Source: Neurospora crassa OR74A (Eukaryota > Ascomycota > Sordariomycetes > Sordariales > Sordariaceae). Taken from it: a DNA stretch of 64,000 bases. The translations under genes were made by a program, and so were the position numbers. How positions within the stretch are numbered: the stretch's first letter is position 1; every line of letters begins with the position of its first letter. Of the stretch, positions 58,471-64,000 are shown piece by piece. The notes beneath the pieces are model-generated. The model was not told the origin of the DNA. It saw nothing but the letters and a program-made list of their open reading frames with translations, and did not search any database. The stretch covers positions 5,084,001 through 5,148,000 of the forward strand of contig NC_026504.1 in the NCBI RefSeq assembly GCF_000182925.2, given 5' to 3'.

Positions 58471-58836
58471 CTACTTGCAATGGGCCGTTGGGCCTTCACA
58501 ACCGTTGGCGCAGGTGCTGAGAACGTTGACTCCACCGCTCACGCACTGGTACAAGGCATTGGGGTCAAGTACGCCGCCCCAGCCAGCGGGATCTAGTGTA
58601 AAGCGGCGTATTAGCTGTCTTGTCTCTGCCGCCACAGACGGAACTGCGTTGCCTTTTGCGAATCAACGAAGATTATACGAACCTTGGGCGATCAGGTACC
58701 ATCCACAGTAGTTGTAAGGCGGAGTGCAGGTCCAGGCTGCAGCGGCGGCTTCCGAACGCTGCTTAACAGAGCCGCCGGAACTGCTGGCGAGGACCAGAGG
58801 GGTGGCAGTGAGGGCGACAGCAAGAGCAAAGCGCAT
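58471..58836 (-). CDS. Small secreted six-cysteine protein, 91 aa
   Basis: Exon 58836-58683, intron 58682-58593 (donor GTTCGT, branch CTAAT, acceptor CACTAG, phase 1), exon 58592-58471. Signal peptide MRFALAVALTATPLVLASSS. The mature part has exactly six cysteines: C37, C44, C68, C79, C83 and C90 (C-x6-C-x23-C-x10-C-x3-C-x6-C), enough for three disulphides, ending CEGPTAHCK. The pattern is that of fungal effector-like or antimicrobial secreted peptides, but I recognise no named family. Two TATA-like boxes lie upstream (58872-58877 and 58985-58992 on the minus strand). The splice junction restores Asp52 and keeps the second exon open to its stop. Confidence 0.75.
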
Positions 58837-60577
58837 GGTGGGTGGTTGGTGTTGCCGAAGCTGAGAGGGTCTTTATAGAGGTATGTAGAGGTAGGTGTGA
58901 GATGTTCGTGGTGTGCTTTGATGAGGGCTGGAATGGTGCTTGAGTCTAAGGTTCGACATATCACTGATCTAGAGCCGTCTGGGCTTTATATAACTTTAGC
59001 CTTCTATGTAGTACATAGAGGTAGAGGTAGGTAGGTAAATGATATTATACCGCCAAATCGACAGATCGTACCTAGGTACCATCGGGGTTTAGTTTCCCTA
59101 GAGGTAGGTCATCTCACTCGTTGAAACCTACAGATAAAATCGTGTAATCGTATTCCTCGACTCTGACAAGACAGCTGATTGAACTGCTAGGTAATTGTAA
59201 TTGATGTCGTACAGCTGCTGGCTATATACCTAGGTAGGCTGGTGGTGTGAATCTGGGTATGGTGTTACGCTTACGTCTCGGCATCGGCCGATGTTTTTCG
59301 CGCGCACGTACTGGGAGAACTCGGTGCCCGGCTGAAATTTGTCATGGTAATACCGTAGCGTAGGTATTGATGACTGACCGGTAGTGGGCTCTACGTGGGA
59401 ATAATGTAGAGGTAGTCGTCCGGTGCTGTATGTGAGTCTCTATCTGAACCGACAGAGGCTGGTCTAGACCGTTGGTCCATGATGAAGCTATTCACATGAC
59501 TATTTTCGTCTAAAGGTATACCAAGACCTGATCATCTAACTAGAGGTATGTAAGATGCTTACCAGCATGAGCCAAAGTAGCGCAACCCGGTCCTGTCTAG
59601 GTAGGTAATTTATCGAGTGTCTAGGTAGACTCGATGCTGTGGAAGGGTCTTGTGAACAGACCCTTGCTGGACATCTATTAGCACTAAAGTAAGCAGAAAA
59701 AGCACAAGTCGAACATACGATTGACTTACGGCGGATCAGAGGATATGTCTAGAGATGCGCGTGAGAGTTTACTCTAGAGGCGGCGATTAGACCGGAGTCA
59801 ATAGAGCCTTATTGCGAGTCAGATTGCTATAAACGCGCACCAGCGCGAGTGTCGTTACTTGAATAGACCGGTTTTGTACAATGTCCGAGACAATATCATC
59901 TCTTGCTTCAGATTCTCTGCACTGCATCAAAATTGTTGAAAAGAGCGACATATGTGCTGGCCAGGCGTCTTCGATTCAGTAGAGGTAATCGGGGTCAAAC
60001 GCTATACTCTGCGGGTGTGTCACCGTATATCACCGTGTGTCTATTATTTATATGTGCTTATGTTTGTCATATAGCGTGTAGTACGGCGCAATTTGTAGAG
60101 GAGCTAGTAAGTTTTGATGCAATGATAGGTATCAATGGTGACTCGGTATCTGATCTCTCTGGCTCCTTTTCCCTTTCTCCTGTCACTCTTTAATCCTTCC
60201 TTCATTTAACTGCACTTACAAGTGTAGGTCAGGCTCTTCAGGAAGCCCTGGGCGAATTTCCACGTCGCTAGGAAGTTCATGATGCCATTCCGCATCTGAT
60301 GCTCCCTGGAATTAAATACTGAATGACTGATGTCGACCAGCGAATCCCAAGTGCTGTATTGTATGTTTTTTGGTGTTTTGATTGTTGCTTATCTTATCCT
60401 GATCTCCTTATCGGCTTTATAAGTCACCGTGGTTGGCTTCCTGTTTGGGAAAGGCCGAACATAAGAACACACTACGGTCACTCGGAGTCAAACGGTTAGT
60501 GGGTGAGGGTAAACGTTTTGTGCCACCAGTGAACGATTTCTCTCTGAACATGCTATATGTCCGTTGTCCTTTTTTTT

Positions 60578-60609
<32 letters not shown>

Positions 60610-61135
60610 TCCAACTTTGAAAACGAAGATCTTCCACCCGGCCGTCCGAACAAAGATTGTGTGGGAGATGATACAACAAAAAGTCAAACAGGTGCTACAT
60701 TTGATATCAAAACCCGCTGCCTAGATGGACCTTGGATACAACCAACAACACCCCGAGATTGTGCCGTATCATTCATTACCCTATCACATGGTAAGCAAAG
60801 TGTTGCCGTAGGTTGCAGGTGATACTGTGCCTGAAAGGGCTTGCTCGGCACGGCCCGTATGCAACCAACTCCCCGCTGGCCGCTGCCCTTGGTTCCACTC
60901 AAGCGGGGCCGAAGCAGTCATCGGCTCATGGCCAGAACACAAATACCACCATCCATCCATCCTCCTCCTACATCCATCACACAGCCTGCCTTCCAACGTC
61001 GGAGACACACATGTCCAACTCGCCACTATTGTCCAGCTTTCAAGGGTCCTCTTCATTTTTTTCACCTGACAAAGTTCCTCTCTCAATTCTCCTTTCGCAA
61101 CTCTACGACGACACGGTAGCTGCATACTGTACCCT
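58837..61135. other. Intergenic rich in TACCTAGGTA-type motifs
   Basis: 2.3 kb without a supported gene. Between about 59020 and 59640 there are many copies of GGTAGGT, CTAGGTA, TACCTAGG and TAGAGGTA. A double T tract lies at 60570-60610. The region before 61136 is C-rich and looks like a leader. Confidence 0.55.
60570..60610 (+). repeat. T20-C-T20 tract
   Basis: Two T runs of 20 separated by one C. It is intergenic, and the length is likely to vary or be misread. Confidence 0.9.
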
Positions 61136-62236
61136 ATGTCTACCGCACTCTCCATCCTGCAAGATGCCCTGGCCAAGGAGCTGGATTCCCTGAGTGACCC
61201 GGAGGACTGGTCCGAATTCGGCCTCATGGATGTCGAGGAAGACACATCAACACCGGAGGAGGTCTCAGCGCTGCGCGAGTTCGTACAGGCCTACAATACC
61301 CCAAACGCCCTGGACGCAGAGGAGACAGCTCGCAAGCTCATGTCGCTGAATGAGGACCGCGTACCATGCGATGGTGACTTCGACAAGGGCTGGCGAATTT
61401 CCTGGCTGCTATATGAAGTTGGCATCCAGATGGCACAATATCAAGTCGCTATCCTGGTAGTTGCCGACGCCATTATGGCCCTTCCCCGCTTAGATGCGAC
61501 ACCTGAGCAGGAAGTCCGGTTCGGGAAGGAGAAGTTGGAGCGGTGGAGGAAATTGGAAGTCTTTTGGTATGACTGCTGGAGCGAGAGATGGGATAGTATG
61601 TATTACAATACACCGTGGCAATGCCCGTTAGTTGATTAACAAAGTGGGACAGGGTATAACGCGTTTCGATACAGTACTGCATCTGGCGCATACATCTGTG
61701 CGAATGCATGGGTGGCCCGTCATCTTGTGCTACACCCCCCCGACATTTACTACACCTCTGAGCTAAGTTTAGCCTTCAGCCGGATGATGTTGGCCCTTGA
61801 GAAAGATCAGTGGAACTATCCTTATGTGCGAGAAGATGGTGATGCCACCTTCCGCTCGCCCAAAGACTGGACTATCACCATGCTTAACACCGACGTTCAC
61901 GCCTTGGTCCCATTCTTGGTGATAGCAGGAGACATAATGTACCGATATACCGACAGAGAGATGATAGCGCGGAGGTTCGCAGAGGCAGGTCAAGAAAACC
62001 ATGTGCACAACACAAGGGAGTTTTGGCAGCGATTCAGTACAAACCGTTCCGAAAGATCCTTGTGGAAGGCAGAGAAGAAAGTCGACCAACATGAATGGCT
62101 GACGCGAGAGAGGTGGGCTTTTTGGAAGAAAAGATTGGTATGGATTTCAGAGCAGACCGAGCTCTTACAGCGGACTCGGGACGAGGCGATCATGCTTGTG
62201 CAGCTGATGACGGAGATCGAGGGTCGTGGGGCGTAA
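61136..62236 (+). CDS. DUF3632-like protein, 347 aa
   Basis: Exon 61136-61595, intron 61596-61652 (57 nt, donor GTATGT, acceptor GACAG, phase 1), exon 61653-62236. The protein is mostly helical. Features include EVSALREFVQAYNTPNALDA, GWRISWLLYEVGIQMAQYQV, and, after the junction (WD-R-YNAFRYSTASGA), a conserved-looking FSRMMLALEK and HEWLTRERWAFWKKRLVW. The overall pattern recalls the ascomycete family of unknown function DUF3632. No catalytic motif, signal peptide or membrane segment is seen. Function is unknown. Confidence 0.7.
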
Positions 62237-64000
62237 ACACCAAGAAACGCATCACGCTACAACGGGGCCACGGAGACACAGTCAACGCCAATGAACACAA
62301 CGCATTATTGCCTTCCCCTTGAAACTGTTGCCTTGTCACTGTCAGCCTTGCAGGGCAGGTAGCAAAAGTATCTTGGATTCTACAACCCAAACAAGTAAGA
62401 CCGCCTTGCTGAACACTTATGATACCCGACATGTATGCGCGAACAAAATTCACTTCAACACTCACAGCCAGTAGTGGCGGAAAGTGACATGTTCCGGTCA
62501 GAATTTGCCGTCACAACACTACCTACCTACTTTGGAATGGTCTATTCTCTCTCCCCTGGTCAAAATTCACCCGGACATGCGACTCGGGACTGTCCGACGC
62601 GCATGTCACAGACAAGCAGATTTTGTCCAAGCGGATTCGACTGTGGCCTAGATTATATCCGTCCAATGCAGGTACCCATTGCACCATCTACTCCCCACAC
62701 TAATTGAATGGCATCGCAAGCGTGGCCTCGCCCGGGCATCGACCGCTTGTCACTGCAGCTAAGCCTGCTACAATCCTCCGAAAAAGGAACTAGACTAATA
62801 GACATTGAGGTTGCACAGTATATGCTATTCATTCGGACATCGTGGCTTGGACAAGTTACCTCCAGAGGGCCTTCACCTTCTACAATCGACTCGCATGAAT
62901 GCGAAGACCGAGTGTCATATCGGTCCGTAAACCCTATCAATATCACTACAGTGACCACACCAACCGACAGTACAGTATCAAGTTACGACATCCTCCCGGA
63001 CACCTTTTCCCATGCCGTTGCCGGAGAACCCAACTCCACCGGAAGACTTCGGTACCTACTAGCTGTGTAGGTAGAAGGCACCGAGGCAGCATGAAAGTAG
63101 TAGCCATATGTACTTGTGACTTGCTTCGAGCGGCACGACCGGGAGGAAGAGAACTCCACCACCTCGCAAACGTCGTGAACAATGGAACCCATGCAAAGCA
63201 CCTCGACGTCTTATGAGGATTCCAATGCCGAAACTCCGGTCAGAAGAGCTGTCCTTGTAGTATCCGCCGCTTACATGGAGTTTGAACACACATACGCGGC
63301 GAGGAGATTTCCGTGTGGATCTGGAGGCGGCTAACACGAGAGGAGTTTGACAGCAGAGTTACTGTAGAGATACCTACGTTTATAAAAGGGCCCGGAACGG
63401 CCAGCCAGTTGACCATGATTTGGAGACGTCCAGCATCCTCTTCTTCTTCTACACCACACCAAGTGGTGAACAGCAACAGCTGCGATGAGGGCATCACTTT
63501 TTCTCTCTACAGCCGCAGCCCTGCTTGGGGCTTGCGGGGTGTCAGCAAGATCCGTGTTTGCACACTTTATGGTATGCTATTTCCCTGGGGTACTGGACTG
63601 GTAGAGGTGCCTCTAAAGTGGCCATGATTACCATGATTATCCAGACGGTAGTCACGATGTTTTGTTCAAGCTTGTGTCTGCCAAGATTTTTTTTTTTTTT
63701 TTTTTTTTTTTGTTTCGTCAGAGGTGTATTATCTGCCAAATCGGCAGCGTTTAGGAATTCAACGACTCTTGGAACCTAGGCTGTTCGCAGCAGCGCCTGA
63801 ATAAATGAGTGGCAGCAAGCGAGGTGTTGGAGCTTGCCGGGAGGAGTAGAGAGGAGCGGTACCTAGGATCTTCGCCTTGCTACGTAGAGGTACAGGTAAA
63901 GGGAGAAGTACCCGGCTATTCAGCCCTAAAAACGCCCAACCATACCTACATAGCATACCATGTCAAATTGAAATCTTTACCTATGGACCGATTTAAGGAG
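62237..64000. other. Intergenic to window edge
   Basis: 1.8 kb with no supported gene. It contains CTACCTACCTAC (62520), CCTAGG motifs near 63773 and 63862, and a T25 run at 63687-63711. A gene crossing the right edge cannot be excluded. Confidence 0.5.
63687..63711 (+). repeat. T25 homopolymer
   Basis: Uninterrupted run of about 25 T in intergenic DNA. Confidence 0.9.

Overview
The window is nuclear DNA of a filamentous ascomycete, most likely Neurospora or a close relative in the Sordariaceae. Introns are short (about 50-130 nt), with GTRNGT donors, CTRAC branch points and YAG acceptors. The reconstructed fox-2 (894 aa) and ras-1 (213 aa, Thr at residue 79) agree in length and layout with the Neurospora crassa proteins as I remember them. 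No database search was possible. Gene models are hand-spliced and checked for reading phase at each junction.

Layout. 0-8 kb: a tandem array of one gene family (SAP-like, SWIM and RING-like modules). It has a copy cut by the window edge, a copy with a premature TAG, a decayed remnant and one intact 681-aa copy. 8-16 kb: orphan genes, including a two-exon minus-strand gene, a possible small secreted protein and a 484-aa protein with an internal repeat. 17-32 kb: a dense housekeeping block. It holds fox-2 (peroxisomal beta-oxidation), a TDA10/glycerate-kinase-like kinase, an ECM11-like coiled-coil protein, nbp35 (cytosolic Fe-S assembly), a GMF-type ADF-homology protein and a MoaB/Mog-domain protein. 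34 kb: ras-1. 35-45 kb: about 10 kb with no convincing gene, ended by a tRNA-Thr(AGU). 45-49 kb: a kelch-repeat membrane protein. 49-59 kb: a seven-exon GPI-type Ser/Thr-rich wall protein with a coding minisatellite, and small cysteine-containing secreted candidates. 61-62 kb: a two-exon DUF3632-like gene. The rest is intergenic DNA rich in homopolymer runs and TACCTAGGTA-type motifs.

The housekeeping genes are arranged as divergent pairs (fox-2/kinase, ECM11-like/nbp35, GMF/MoaB-like), and nbp35 and GMF converge. No operon logic is expected. The likeliest undescribed item is the left-edge SAP-SWIM-RING array. Also notable are a GC-AG intron followed by a 9-nt exon in the MoaB-like gene and a six-cysteine secreted protein visible only after splicing. 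I see no recognisable transposon, viral relic or CRISPR array.
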